Shown: positions 15,822-26,358, counted from the first letter of the stretch. The stretch: 33,600 nucleotides of DNA from Spirochaetota bacterium (GCA_020049045.1 JAIFLN010000167.1:1-33600), one strand, 5' to 3'. Translations and numbers: made by a program. Notes: generated by a model not told the origin, from the letters alone.

Positions 15822-17186
15822 TTAGGAACGAGCCCGATCTCTGACCGTCCGCACTAGGTTTTGAATCTTGATCTCGAAGATTGGCTCGGTACGGATCTTA
15901 TCTTCGATCTTCTGAACGGCATGCATGACGGTGGTGTGGTCCCTTCCCCCAAATTCCATGCCCACTTCGGTTGTTGAGTACTCAGTCAGTTCTCTAATGA
16001 GGTACATGGCTATTTGCCGCGGCAGAGTGATAGCCTGGGTTCTTTTCTTGCCTTTCAAATCTTGAACGCTCAGATTGTGGTTTTCGGCCACCACCCGTTG
16101 CACCATATCAATGGCGATATTTTGCTGGGCAGGGCCGGCAAAGACAGACTTCAACTGTTCTTGAACGACTTCCAGGGTGATTTCGCGTTTGAGAAGATCA
16201 CCGTAAGCCCAAATCTTCTTCAAAGCAGCTTCCAAATCACGGATATTGGTGCTGATGTTTTTAGCAATCAGTTCCAGAATATCGTCGGAAAGCTTCATTC
16301 CGTTGGCTTCCATTTTCGTTCTCAAAATCACCAGGCGGGTTTCCCACGAAGGCATCTGCAAATCGGCAACCATCCCCCGCGTCAGTCGGCTGAGAAGGCG
16401 TTCGGCAAACGCTTTCAGTTCTTGCGGTGGGCGGTCGGAGGTGAAAACAATCTGCTTCTTACTCTCGTACAGAGCATTGAAGGTGTTGAACAGCTCTTCC
16501 TGTGTTTCTTTCTTGTTCTGAAAGTCGTGGATGTCATCAATCAGAAGCACATCGACATTGCGATATTTGTTTTTAAAGGCGCTGGTGGTTTTATTCTGAA
16601 GCGCCGAGAGAAATTCGTTGACAAAGTTTTCAGCCGGAACGTAGGCGATCACCGCTTTTTCATCGTTTTTATGGATGGCGTTTCCTAAGGCTTGGATCAG
16701 ATGCGTTTTTCCCAAACCAACACCGCCATACAAGAAGAAGGGGTTGTAACTGTTTCCGGGATCTTTGCTGATGGCAACGGCACAACTGTAAGCGAGGTCG
16801 TTGTTCTTACCGACAACATATTTTTCCAGGGTGTAGTCAGGATTCAGCTGGGTATGGGCTTTTCGTGGCTGGCTTTTGCTGTTCTTGGGAACATCCGCGT
16901 GATCAATCCTTTTTTCCGGCTCGAGAGGCTTAGGTGTTTCTGTCTTTCGAAGCGAAAAAGCAAACTCAATTTTCTGACCCGTCAGCTCTAAAAGTTTTTC
17001 TTCGAGCAGAACGAGATATTTTCCTTCCAGTTGTTTGCGGAAAAACGCCGAGGGAACCGAAAGAGTGATCTTCGACCCCGAGGACGAGACAAACTCCAAG
17101 GTGCTGAAAACAAAGGAAAATTCCCCCTCGTCCAGTTCGCTTTTGAGTTGAGAAACAGCTTCGTTCCAGAAATCTTGCAAATTCAT
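15822..17186 (-). CDS. dnaA: Chromosomal replication initiator DnaA
   Basis: The 454-residue AAA+ initiator binds DnaA boxes and melts the origin. Domain I is res 1-80, a variable linker runs to about 113, the AAA+ domain starts at [13 protein letters not shown] with Walker A GGVGLGKT (154-161) and Walker [11 protein letters not shown] (about 212-221), and the DNA-binding domain IV contains the signature [16 protein letters not shown] near residue 420. The strings [11 protein letters not shown] and [17 protein letters not shown] recall spirochaetal DnaA. A perfect DnaA box 28 nt upstream of the ATG suggests autoregulation. Confidence 0.97.
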   Translation of the reverse strand: MNLQDFWNEAVSQLKSELDEGEFSFVFSTLEFVSSSGSKITLSVPSAFFRKQLEGKYLVLLEEKLLELTGQKIEFAFSLRKTETPKPLEPEKRIDHADVPKNSKSQPRKAHTQLNPDYTLEKYVVGKNNDLAYSCAVAISKDPGNSYNPFFLYGGVGLGKTHLIQALGNAIHKNDEKAVIAYVPAENFVNEFLSALQNKTTSAFKNKYRNVDVLLIDDIHDFQNKKETQEELFNTFNALYESKKQIVFTSDRPPQELKAFAERLLSRLTRGMVADLQMPSWETRLVILRTKMEANGMKLSDDILELIAKNISTNIRDLEAALKKIWAYGDLLKREITLEVVQEQLKSVFAGPAQQNIAIDMVQRVVAENHNLSVQDLKGKKRTQAITLPRQIAMYLIRELTEYSTTEVGMEFGGRDHTTVMHAVQKIEDKIRTEPIFEIKIQNLVRTVRDRARS

Positions 17187-19430
<2,244 letters not shown>

Positions 19431-19432
19431 CT

Positions 19433-19444
19433 AGGAGATCTCCT
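19433..19444 (+). promoter_or_regulatory. Palindromic ribosome binding site of gyrA
   Basis: The perfect 12-bp palindrome AGGAGATCTCCT ends directly before the GTG start of gyrA. Its left half is the Shine-Dalgarno AGGAG (7 nt from the start) and its right half TCCT can pair with it in a small hairpin with loop GATC, possibly moderating gyrA translation relative to gyrB. Confidence 0.5.
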
Positions 19445-21934
19445 GTGTCAGACCCTACACTTCCCGTTCCCACGGGCAAGGTCATTCCGATCAGCATCGA
19501 GCAAGAGGTCAAAACCTCGTACCTGAACTACGCCATGTCCGTCATTGTGAGCCGGGCCCTTCCTGACGTCCGCGACGGGCTCAAACCCGTCCATCGGCGC
19601 ATTTTGTACGCCATGCACGAAATGGGCCTGAGAGCCGGTTCCAGCTACAAAAAGTGCGGACGTATTGTCGGCGATGTCTTGGGTAAGTATCACCCGCACG
19701 GCGACCAGTCGATTTATGACGCTCTTGTACGGTTGGCCCAAGAGTTTTCGCTACGGTACACCGTCGTGAAGGGACAAGGAAACTTTGGCTCGGTGGACGG
19801 TGACCCTCCGGCCGCCATGCGGTATACCGAAGCCAAAATGGGCCGCATCACCGAAGAAATGCTGCGGGACATTGATAAGAACACCGTGGATTTCGGACCC
19901 AACTACGACGACAGCCTCACGGAACCCCTGGTTTTGCCCACAACCTTCCCGTTTTTGTTGGCCAACGGGTCCAGCGGCATTGCGGTTGGTATGGCCACCA
20001 ACATGCCCCCCCACAACTTGCGGGAAATCTGCGCCGCGCTCGTAGCCGTTATTGATGACCCCGAAATCACCATCGATGGCCTAATGGCACACATGAAGGG
20101 GCCAGACTTCCCGACGGCGGCCATTATTTACGGCCGCTACGGTATTCACCAGGCCTTCAAAACCGGCAAGGGTCAGATCATGATCCGGGCCCGGTACGAA
20201 ATCGAGACCTCGAAAACCGGCAAAGAGTCGGTTATCGTGAGTGAACTGCCCTACCAGGTCAACAAGGCGCTGCTCATCGAGCACATCGCCGAATTGGTCC
20301 GCGACAAGCGGGTGGAAGGGATCAGTGACCTGCGGGACGAGTCGGACCGGGTGGGCATGCGGATGGTCCTTGAAATCAAGAAGGGCTTTGATCCTCTGAT
20401 CATCCTCAACTTCCTCTTTTCTCACACAAACCTGCAAACCTCGTTCAACGTCAACAACCTGGCGCTCGTCAACGGCCGTCCCGAGACTCTCGATCTGAAA
20501 AAAATGCTGGTGGCTTTTATCGCCCACCGCAAAGAAGTCATCACCCGCCGGACCATTTTTGATCTGGATGCGGCCCGCAAACGGGAACACATTTTGCTGG
20601 GCCTGAAAATTGCCCTCGACAACATCGACGAAGTGATCCGCATTATCAAAGAAAGTTCCAGTGTCCAGAATGCCAAGGACAACTTGATGCAGCGCTTTGG
20701 TTTCAGCGAGATTCAGACCCAGGCCATCCTCGACATGCGTCTTCAGAAGCTTACCAGCCTGGAAACCCAGAAGATTATCGATGAACTCAACGAAGTTCTG
20801 GCCCTTATTGCCTATCTGGAAGACCTCTTGGCTCACGAAGAAAAGGTTTACGGGGTGATTCGTGAGGAAACGGTGGAACTCTCTGAGAAGTATGGAGACG
20901 ACCGCAAAACTGAAATTCTCGATCAAGAACTCGAGAATGTCGACATGGAAGACTTGATCCAAGAAGAAGACATGGTGGTGCTTGTTTCCACCGAAGGGTA
21001 CGTCAAACGCGTTCCTTTGAACGCGTACCGAAACCAAGGTCGCGGCGGCAAGGGGTCCAACTCCGCCAACCTGAAGGATGAAGACATCGTGCAGGATATT
21101 CACGTGGCCAATACCCACGATTACTTCCTCATCATTTCCAACCTCGGGAACGCCTATTGGGTGAAAACTTACGAATTTCCCGAAGGTTCGCGCACCAGCC
21201 GCGGTAAACACATCCGTTCCATGCTTCAAATGGAGGAGGGCGAGGTTATCAAGGCTGTCGTCCCCGTCAAAGAGTTCAAGGAAGATCAGTTCATCATCAT
21301 GGTCACCTCAAAGGGTCTTGTGATCCGCATTGCCACCCATGAGTTCCGAAACGCCCGCAAGAAGGGAATCAACGGTATTACCCTGCGCGACGGCGACACG
21401 CTGGTCACGGCGACGCTGACCAACGGTACCAACGAAGTGATGCTTCTGACGAAAAACGGCTACGGGCTGCGCTATTCCGAAGATCAGATCCGTTCCACCG
21501 GCCGCAATGCTTCCGGGGTACGCGGCATCAGCCTTCGTGATGAAACCGACTCTGTGGTAGGAATTCTGTCCATTCATGAGGAAGAGCAAGTCCTGATGAT
21601 CACCGACCGTGGTTTCGGAAAGCGCTTGGACTACGGAACCCTTTCGCCACACGGCCGCGGTACCATGGGGCAAATCTGCTACAAAGACAATGAAAAAACC
21701 GGAAAACTGATCGGTGCGATTCCCGTCAGTGCGGAATATGACGTTGTCTGCATCACACAGCAGGGAAAGACGCTCAAATGCAATACCCAGGAAGTCAGTG
21801 AGCAAGGTCGGACGGCTATGGGTGTGCGGATTCTAGGGATTGGCGAAGATGATGCTGTGGTGGGGATTGCCCGGGCGCTGAAGGAAGAAGAGCAGCCGGA
21901 GTTGGCCTTCGAAGAACCCGCTCCTGCCAACTGA
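19445..21934 (+). CDS. gyrA: DNA gyrase subunit A
   Basis: The 829-residue breakage-reunion subunit. Catalytic Tyr127 lies in [10 protein letters not shown]. The GyrA box QGRGGKG in the C-terminal beta-pinwheel region separates it from ParC. The quinolone region reads [17 protein letters not shown]: the position equal to E. coli Ser83 is Gln88 (codon CAG at 19706-19708), while the Asp87 equivalent is kept as Asp92. Start is GTG 19445 after AGGAG. The acidic tail ([15 protein letters not shown]) is usual. No parC/parE is seen in the window. Confidence 0.97.
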   Translation: MSDPTLPVPTGKVIPISIEQEVKTSYLNYAMSVIVSRALPDVRDGLKPVHRRILYAMHEMGLRAGSSYKKCGRIVGDVLGKYHPHGDQSIYDALVRLAQEFSLRYTVVKGQGNFGSVDGDPPAAMRYTEAKMGRITEEMLRDIDKNTVDFGPNYDDSLTEPLVLPTTFPFLLANGSSGIAVGMATNMPPHNLREICAALVAVIDDPEITIDGLMAHMKGPDFPTAAIIYGRYGIHQAFKTGKGQIMIRARYEIETSKTGKESVIVSELPYQVNKALLIEHIAELVRDKRVEGISDLRDESDRVGMRMVLEIKKGFDPLIILNFLFSHTNLQTSFNVNNLALVNGRPETLDLKKMLVAFIAHRKEVITRRTIFDLDAARKREHILLGLKIALDNIDEVIRIIKESSSVQNAKDNLMQRFGFSEIQTQAILDMRLQKLTSLETQKIIDELNEVLALIAYLEDLLAHEEKVYGVIREETVELSEKYGDDRKTEILDQELENVDMEDLIQEEDMVVLVSTEGYVKRVPLNAYRNQGRGGKGSNSANLKDEDIVQDIHVANTHDYFLIISNLGNAYWVKTYEFPEGSRTSRGKHIRSMLQMEEGEVIKAVVPVKEFKEDQFIIMVTSKGLVIRIATHEFRNARKKGINGITLRDGDTLVTATLTNGTNEVMLLTKNGYGLRYSEDQIRSTGRNASGVRGISLRDETDSVVGILSIHEEEQVLMITDRGFGKRLDYGTLSPHGRGTMGQICYKDNEKTGKLIGAIPVSAEYDVVCITQQGKTLKCNTQEVSEQGRTAMGVRILGIGEDDAVVGIARALKEEEQPELAFEEPAPAN

Positions 21935-21935
21935 T

Positions 21936-21951
21936 TGTTTCACGTGAAACA
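21936..21951. other. parS: Centromere-like parS site
   Basis: TGTTTCACGTGAAACA is a perfect 16-bp palindrome identical to the well-known bacterial parS consensus bound by ParB. It begins one nt after the gyrA stop and lies about 1.2 kb from parAB and 4.4 kb from oriC, where such sites normally cluster. Confidence 0.93.
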
Positions 21952-21954
21952 TTG

Positions 21955-21981
21955 GGCCGACCTCACGGGGTCGGCCTTTTT
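21955..21981 (+). terminator. Rho-independent terminator after gyrA
   Basis: GGCCGACC (21955-21962), a six-nt loop, GGTCGGCC (21969-21976), then TTTTT. It ends the gyrBA transcript. The U-tract overlaps the stop codon of the convergent deaminase gene, and there is no matching U-tract in the other direction. Confidence 0.88.
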
Positions 21982-22996
21982 ATTTGCCCCAGGCGGTTTC
22001 GACTTGGGCGATGTAGGCGTCTTTCTGGGCTGGGGTCAGGAACGAAGCTTTGAAACCGTTGATGATCAACTGTTTGATCTCGGGCATGGTGAACTTCAGC
22101 TTGGTGTGCAGAATCCAGAACTCATCGATGATGGAACAGTCAAAGAAGGTGGGGTCGTCCGTGTTGATGACAACCAACACGCCTTGATCAAAATAAGCGC
22201 GAACCGGGTGATCTTCGGCCTTGGTGACATATTTCTGGGTAATCACGTTGCTGGTAAGGCAGATTTCCACGGGAATTTGCTTCTCCACCAGGTGTTGTAC
22301 CAGTTTGGGATCCTGAATGGCTGAAAGTCCGTGTCCGATGCGTTCTACCTTCAAGGTGTTGAGGGCGTCCCAGATGGATTCTGGACCCACAACTTCGCCT
22401 GCATGGGCCACCACATGGAGTCCCCGCTTGATCGCTTCCGCATACACATCCCCGAAAAGTTTGGCGGGGCCTTTTTCCTCGTCACCACCCAGCCCGATAC
22501 CGATCACCATGGGGGCTTTGTGCTTCAAGGTTGATTCCAGATTAGACTGTGCGTTTTCGACCCCAAAGGTACGGGAAACGTCAATAATCAGCTTGATGGT
22601 CAGCTTGTCGCGTTTTTCAACCTTGGCGATGGCTTTCTGAATCACATCGATCATGTCGGGAAAAGCAAAGCCTTTTTTCATAAACATCGACGGCGAGAAA
22701 AAGAGCTCGCAGTACACGATGTTGTTGGCCTTGAGGTAGGTGGCCACATCGTCGAACATGGCTTCCAGGTCGCTGAGCTTGGTAATCATCCCCTGCACGT
22801 ACAGAAAGGAGGTGATGAAATCTTTCAAGTTGTTGTACGAAAACAACTTTTCAACGCTCGCGGGTTTTGCCGGGCTGTCAGGAGTTCTGTCGAGAAGCGC
22901 TTGGACCGTTTTCCGGCTCAGCGTTGCTTCGGCGTGCAGATGGATCTCTGCCTTGGGGATCTTCCGCAGAAAACTGTAGAATTCGTCTTTTTTCAT
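21980..22996 (-). CDS. Adenosine deaminase family metalloenzyme
   Basis: A 338-residue TIM-barrel deaminase. Zinc and catalytic motifs are the N-terminal HLH (in KAEIHLHAEATL), HAGE with the catalytic Glu, RIGHGLSAI, CLTSN and INTDDP. This family deaminates adenosine, adenine or, in some bacteria, aminodeoxyfutalosine of menaquinone synthesis; the substrate is not decided by sequence alone. The usual HxHL(D/E)G loop is changed to HLHAEA. GAGGTGA lies 7-8 nt before the ATG. The gene is alone on the minus strand between gyrA and parA. Confidence 0.85.
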   Translation of the reverse strand: MKKDEFYSFLRKIPKAEIHLHAEATLSRKTVQALLDRTPDSPAKPASVEKLFSYNNLKDFITSFLYVQGMITKLSDLEAMFDDVATYLKANNIVYCELFFSPSMFMKKGFAFPDMIDVIQKAIAKVEKRDKLTIKLIIDVSRTFGVENAQSNLESTLKHKAPMVIGIGLGGDEEKGPAKLFGDVYAEAIKRGLHVVAHAGEVVGPESIWDALNTLKVERIGHGLSAIQDPKLVQHLVEKQIPVEICLTSNVITQKYVTKAEDHPVRAYFDQGVLVVINTDDPTFFDCSIIDEFWILHTKLKFTMPEIKQLIINGFKASFLTPAQKDAYIAQVETAWGK

Positions 22997-23075
22997 AGGT
23001 CGATCACCTCAGGTCCCATTTTCCTATGTATCGGCAAGGAAAACAGTAATCTATAGTCTAATCCAAAACGCCCCG

Positions 23076-23104
23076 ATGACAACAGCCGGGTGTTCCGCTA
23101 TACT
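23076..23104 (+). promoter_or_regulatory. Promoter of parAB
   Basis: ATGACA (23076-23081), a 17-nt spacer and TATACT (23099-23104) make a near-consensus sigma-70 promoter. The -10 ends 7 nt before the parA ATG, so transcription should start at or next to the start codon and give a leaderless mRNA. Confidence 0.65.
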
Positions 23105-23111
23105 GGCCGCC

Positions 23112-23867
23112 ATGGGAACCATTATTGTCTTTGCCAACCAAAAGGGTGGCGTGGGAAAAACCACCACGGCCGCCAGTCTGGGGGCCTTTATTGCCCAAAA
23201 GGGAAAGAAGGTCCTGTTGGTGGACTTTGATCCCCAGGGAAACCTCTCCAGTACCGTTGGTGCCGATCCGGCCAAGCCTGGCATTTACGAGGTGATCACC
23301 GGCAAAGTTGCCGTCGAAGCTGCCATCCAAAACACCTCCGAACCCACCCTTCAGCTGCTGGCCAGCAACATTCACCTTTCGGGTGCCGCCGTTGAGCTCA
23401 TCAGCGTTCCTGAGCGCGAATTCTACCTGAAAAAGGTGCTGGAACCCCTGAAATCCCGCTATGACTTTATCTTTATCGACAGTCCGCCGTCGCTCGACCT
23501 GATTACCATCAACGGTTTGACCGCTGCGGACAAGGTGTTTATCCCCCTGCAGTGCGAATACTTTGCGATGGAGGGCCTTTCCCAGCTGGTGAAAACCATC
23601 CAGGCCGTGCAGAAGTCGCTTAACAAGTCTCTTGAGATCGGCGGCATCATTCTGACCATGTACGACAGCCGCACGAATTTGGCGCAGGATGTCGCCAAGG
23701 AAGCGGTGAAGTATTTCAAGGACAAGGTGTTCCGGACGATCATTCCCCGCAATGTGCATCTGGGCGAGGCTCCCTCCCACGGGCTGACCATCAATAAATA
23801 CCGGCCGACATCGCCTGGCGCCAAGGCCTACGAAAAACTCGCCGAAGAGGTGCTCCATCGTGTCTAA
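23112..23867 (+). CDS. parA: Chromosome partitioning ATPase ParA/Soj
   Basis: A 251-residue Walker-type ATPase that drives origin segregation with ParB. It has the deviant Walker A KGGVGKTTT, VDFDPQGN (Walker A'), and FIFIDSPPS (Walker B). It is a short chromosomal type without an N-terminal HTH. An in-frame upstream start (23076) would place the promoter inside the gene; ATG 23112 begins directly before the first beta strand (GTIIVFANQKGG) and is chosen. No Shine-Dalgarno is present. The 3' end overlaps parB by 8 nt. Confidence 0.95.
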   Translation: MGTIIVFANQKGGVGKTTTAASLGAFIAQKGKKVLLVDFDPQGNLSSTVGADPAKPGIYEVITGKVAVEAAIQNTSEPTLQLLASNIHLSGAAVELISVPEREFYLKKVLEPLKSRYDFIFIDSPPSLDLITINGLTAADKVFIPLQCEYFAMEGLSQLVKTIQAVQKSLNKSLEIGGIILTMYDSRTNLAQDVAKEAVKYFKDKVFRTIIPRNVHLGEAPSHGLTINKYRPTSPGAKAYEKLAEEVLHRV

Positions 23868-24714
23868 GGGTCTGGGACGAGGGTTCGGGGCCCTGCTCTC
23901 CGAAGCAACTCAGGGCGATGAGGTGAAAATCGTTCCGCTTTCTGCGGTGGAACCCAACCCCGACCAGCCGCGCAAGGCCTTTGATCAGGAGGCGCTTGAA
24001 GAACTGGCGGCCTCCATCAAGGAACAGGGCGTTTTGCAGCCGCTTCTGGTGGAATCGTGGGCTTCCGGTTACCGCATTGTTGCCGGGGAGCGGCGTTGGC
24101 GGGCCGCCCAGCTGGCTGGTTTGGATGAGGTTCCCGTTCTGGTGCGTTCTTTTACCGAAGAATCGCGCATGGAAATCGCCCTGATCGAGAATATTCAACG
24201 GGCCGACCTGAAACCCATGGAAGAGGCGCGTGCCTACCGGAATTTGATGGAGGCGTTCAACCTCACCCAGGATGATGTGGCGAAAAAGGTGGGAAAACAA
24301 CGTTCTACCGTAGCTAATGCCTTACGCCTGTTGAAGTTGCCTGATATTATGCAGGGTGCTATTGATTTGGGGACACTGACACCGGGCCACGCGCGCGCCA
24401 TTTTGTCGGTCACCCTGCCCGAAGGTCAGAAAACCCTGTTTCAGGCCATCGTGACCGAAGGGTTGAGCGTTCGGGAGGCGGAAGAGCGCGCCCAGAGGCT
24501 TAATGCCGGGTCTGCGCCCGTGGCCAAGGCCGTCACAGCGGCCCCCGTACGGCGAATGCCTGAGATTGCCGAGCTGGAGCAACGGTTTATTGAGCGGCTC
24601 GGGACCAAGGTGATCATCAAGGGTGACGCCAAAAAAGGCAAAATCGAAATCAGCTATCACTCTGCGGACGACCTCGACCGCCTGTACGAAGTTCTGGGCG
24701 GCGGCGAGTCTTGA
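23860..24714 (+). CDS. parB: Chromosome partitioning protein ParB/Spo0J
   Basis: The 284-residue CTP-dependent clamp binds parS and spreads. The N-terminal ParA-contact segment SKGLGRGFGALL, the CTP-binding GERRWRAAQLAGL, ENIQRADLKPMEEA, and the HTH in TQDDVAKKVGKQRSTVANALRLLKLP are all present, followed by a C-terminal dimerisation domain. GTG 23860 lies within the parA end. The nearby perfect parS at 21936 is its expected target. The stop codon overlaps the -35 of the tRNA operon. Confidence 0.96.
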   Translation: MSKGLGRGFGALLSEATQGDEVKIVPLSAVEPNPDQPRKAFDQEALEELAASIKEQGVLQPLLVESWASGYRIVAGERRWRAAQLAGLDEVPVLVRSFTEESRMEIALIENIQRADLKPMEEARAYRNLMEAFNLTQDDVAKKVGKQRSTVANALRLLKLPDIMQGAIDLGTLTPGHARAILSVTLPEGQKTLFQAIVTEGLSVREAEERAQRLNAGSAPVAKAVTAAPVRRMPEIAELEQRFIERLGTKVIIKGDAKKGKIEISYHSADDLDRLYEVLGGGES

Positions 24715-24740
24715 CAACCAAGGCCTCATTCCTGTAATGT
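24711..24740 (+). promoter_or_regulatory. Promoter of the tRNA-SRP RNA cluster
   Basis: Consensus TTGACA (24711-24716), an 18-nt spacer and TAATGT (24735-24740). The predicted start is about 9 nt before the first tRNA. This is the strongest -35 in the window, as fits a stable-RNA operon. Confidence 0.75.
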
Positions 24741-24755
24741 CGCTTGGTCTAACCT

Positions 24756-24842
<87 letters not shown>

Positions 24843-24859
24843 TGGCTGGTTTTTTGTTT

Positions 24860-24948
24860 GGAGAGGTGCCAGAGTGGCCGAATGGGGCTCCCTGCTAAGG
24901 AGTTGTACGACCAAAATCGTACCGGAGGTTCGAATCCTCTCCTCTCCG
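24860..24948 (+). tRNA. tRNA-Ser (anticodon GCT)
   Basis: An 89-nt class II tRNA. Acceptor GGAGAGG pairs with CCTCTCC with discriminator G. The anticodon loop CTGCTAA gives GCU (reads AGC/AGU). The variable arm pairs GTACGA with TCGTAC. CCA is not encoded. Confidence 0.95.
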
Positions 24949-24967
24949 TGCTTGTTTTGTGTTTTAT

Positions 24968-25041
24968 GAGATCGTAGCTCAGTTGGATAGAGCATTAGAT
25001 TGCGGATCTAAAGGTCGGAGGTTCGAGCCCTCTCGGTCTCA
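24968..25041 (+). tRNA. tRNA-Arg (anticodon GCG)
   Basis: A 74-nt tRNA with acceptor GAGATCG/CGGTCTC, D arm GCTC-AGTTGGATA-GAGC, anticodon arm TTAGA-TTGCGGA-TCTAA, T arm GGAGG-TTCGAGC-CCTCT and discriminator A. Counting places G34-C35-G36 after U33, so the anticodon is GCG, reading CGC and CGU. Most bacteria use ACG with inosine here, so this is unusual. Confidence 0.88.
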
Positions 25042-25059
25042 TAGTTTTTTGTTTCTGTT

Positions 25060-25147
25060 GGAGAGATGGCCGAGTGGCTTAAGGCATACGCTTGGAAAGC
25101 GTACGTAGGTTAACCGCCTACCGGGGGTTCGAATCCCCCTCTCTCCG
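25060..25147 (+). tRNA. tRNA-Ser (anticodon GGA)
   Basis: An 88-nt class II tRNA with acceptor GGAGAGA/TCTCTCC, discriminator G, anticodon arm TACGC-TTGGAAA-GCGTA giving GGA (reads UCC/UCU), and variable arm GTAGGTTAACCGCCTAC. It lies directly upstream of the SRP RNA, a common arrangement. Confidence 0.96.
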
Positions 25148-25151
25148 TCCT

Positions 25152-25267
25152 CCAGCAAATGATCGTCAGGCCCCGCGCAACGTGCCGATTCTGAACCCCG
25201 CTAGGCCCGGAAGGGAGCAACGGTAGGAAACCCGGTTGTGTGCCGTGGAGCGCTTGACGATCGCTGG
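25152..25267 (+). ncRNA. ffs: Signal recognition particle RNA (4.5S type)
   Basis: The conserved domain IV hairpin is present: the stretch CGCTAGGCCCGGAAGGGAGC carries a GGAA tetraloop and the Ffh-binding internal loops. The outer helix pairs GATCGTCA (25161-25168) with TGACGATC (25255-25262), and CCAGC with GCTGG outside it. The total of about 116 nt fits the small bacterial form without an Alu domain. Exact ends are estimated from pairing. It follows tRNA-Ser(GGA) by a few nt and is probably in the same transcript. Confidence 0.92.
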
Positions 25268-25276
25268 GGGTTTTCC

Positions 25277-25485
25277 CCTCGTTGGCCCAATCCCTACTGC
25301 GGTGAGTTTTGGCTTCGGTGGGGTTTCGCTCAAATGCTCACGTGTCAAAGACACGCTCCGCTTTTCGCTTCCACCCCACCATCGCCAAAACTCATCCTCG
25401 CTACGGGCTGGGGCCAACGAGGTGCTGCAGTTTTCGATAGAAAACTGCAGGGGCTTTCCGGAGGCGAATGCCGGAGGAATGCCCC
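25277..25485. repeat. Cluster of inverted repeats between SRP RNA and the MNT gene
   Basis: The 300-nt stretch 25268-25567 holds no convincing gene but strong structure. A large imperfect inverted repeat pairs 25277-25324 with 25373-25422, including 12 bp (CCTCGTTGGCCC), 11 bp (TGAGTTTTGGC) and 8 bp (GGTGGGGT) perfect blocks. Its loop has CGTGTC-AAA-GACACG (25341-25355). Next is a perfect 11-bp hairpin CTGCAGTTTTC-GATA (25425-25450), then GGGGC/GCCCC (25450-25485) with an inner TCCGG/CCGGA. AGACACGCTCCG (25349) recurs as AGATACGCTCCG (25487). It could be a MITE-like remnant or a structured RNA. Confidence 0.75.
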
Positions 25486-25532
25486 AAGATACGCTCCGGT
25501 TCTCATATTGGCTCGGGCCGATTGAGTATGAC

Positions 25533-25561
25533 TTGCTCGTGCCTTGGTTCCAAGCTACATT
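25533..25561 (+). promoter_or_regulatory. Candidate promoter of the first MNT-HEPN pair
   Basis: TTGCTC (25533-25538), a 17-nt spacer and TACATT (25556-25561). The -10 ends 6 nt before the ATG at 25568, predicting a leaderless start. Confidence 0.5.
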
Positions 25562-25567
25562 CAGCCC

Positions 25568-25873
25568 ATGAGGCTTAGTTCTTCTCAAAAAGATGCGATC
25601 GTCGAGAGTGTTCGGGATGTCTTTGGACCCGAGGCGAAGGCTTTTCTTTTTGGTTCGCGTACTGATGATTCGAAATTTGGTGGCGATATTGACCTTCTCG
25701 TTGAGGTTCCCCATTTTTCTGATGAGATTTTTCCTCAAAAGATTCGTACTCTGGGGCGTATCCAAAGGCGCATCGGTGAGCAGAAAATTGACTTGGTCGT
25801 CACCGATGGAAGTCCCGAGGTCGAGTCGCAATTGATTGTCCGCAACGCTCGAAGGCAGGGGGTGCCGTTGTGA
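25568..25873 (+). CDS. MntA-like minimal nucleotidyltransferase (antitoxin candidate) 1
   Basis: A 101-residue protein of the polymerase-beta-type minimal nucleotidyltransferase fold. The signature GSRTDDSKFGGDIDLLV gives GS followed by DxD, and a third acidic residue lies in KIDLVV. Such proteins pair with HEPN proteins; in MntA/HepT systems MntA adds AMP to a tyrosine of the toxin. The downstream gene overlaps by 4 nt (GTGA). An in-frame upstream start at 25544 would lie across the promoter, so ATG 25568 is chosen. Confidence 0.85.
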   Translation: MRLSSSQKDAIVESVRDVFGPEAKAFLFGSRTDDSKFGGDIDLLVEVPHFSDEIFPQKIRTLGRIQRRIGEQKIDLVVTDGSPEVESQLIVRNARRQGVPL

Positions 25874-26343
25874 ATCCTGAGTTAGTTGCCACTTTGAAGT
25901 CAGCGTTGTCGGAAAACACCGCTCACTCAGAGAAGATCCGGAAGTCGGTTATGGCTCTGGGTTCTCTTGTTCCCCTTACCAAGGACACGTTCGAGTCCTT
26001 GGGTGATGAAACCATCATGGTCATCGATCAGTTTATTTATCGGTTCACCAAGATGCAGGACTCTCTGGGAACGCGACTTCTTCCTACCTTGTTCGCTCTT
26101 CTTGAGGACGACCGACCCAGACCCTTTCTCGACGTGCTCAATCGTCTGGAACAACTTCGGGTTATCGACAGCGTAGACACTTGGCAGTTTTTCAGAGATT
26201 TGCGGAATCGCTTCGCCCATGATTATCCCGAATCGGTAGAGCAGACCGTTCAAACGATCAATCTGCTTCACCGTGAAGTCGAGAGGTTTCTGGGCCTTTT
26301 CGAGTCAGCGCGGGCTGTTTGCTTAGCGCGTTTTCTGTGCTAG
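25870..26343 (+). CDS. HEPN/HepT-like protein (toxin candidate) 1
   Basis: A 157-residue, mostly helical protein. RDLRNRFAHDYPES contains the HEPN ribonuclease motif Rx4H followed by xY (R-N-R-F-A-H-D-Y), the arrangement that in HepT carries the RNase active site and the tyrosine modified by MntA. Start GTG overlaps the stop of the nucleotidyltransferase gene, so the two are coupled. The -10-like TAGAAT of dnaX overlaps its stop codon. It differs greatly in sequence from the second HEPN gene at 28125. Confidence 0.8.
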   Translation: MNPELVATLKSALSENTAHSEKIRKSVMALGSLVPLTKDTFESLGDETIMVIDQFIYRFTKMQDSLGTRLLPTLFALLEDDRPRPFLDVLNRLEQLRVIDSVDTWQFFRDLRNRFAHDYPESVEQTVQTINLLHREVERFLGLFESARAVCLARFLC

Positions 26344-26346
26344 AAT
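26319..26346 (+). promoter_or_regulatory. Candidate promoter of dnaX
   Basis: TTGCTT (26319-26324), a 16-nt spacer and TAGAAT (26341-26346). The -10 overlaps the stop of the HEPN gene and ends 12 nt before the dnaX ATG. No Shine-Dalgarno lies between them. Confidence 0.45.
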
Positions 26347-26358
26347 CCTTTCCACGCC

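Noticed and set aside
25268-25280. GGGGTTTTCCCC after the SRP RNA as a terminator
   Set aside because: The stem is only four pairs and no U-tract follows, so I cannot call it a terminator.
25341-25500. Repeats as a CRISPR array
   Set aside because: There are only two copies of a 12-nt motif with one mismatch and no regular spacer pattern, and no cas genes are nearby.
25166-25831. A 221-codon minus-strand frame and 95-111-codon plus-strand frames over the SRP RNA and hairpin region
   Set aside because: They cross the SRP RNA, the inverted repeats and the MNT gene, and their sequences reflect the repeats, not a protein family.
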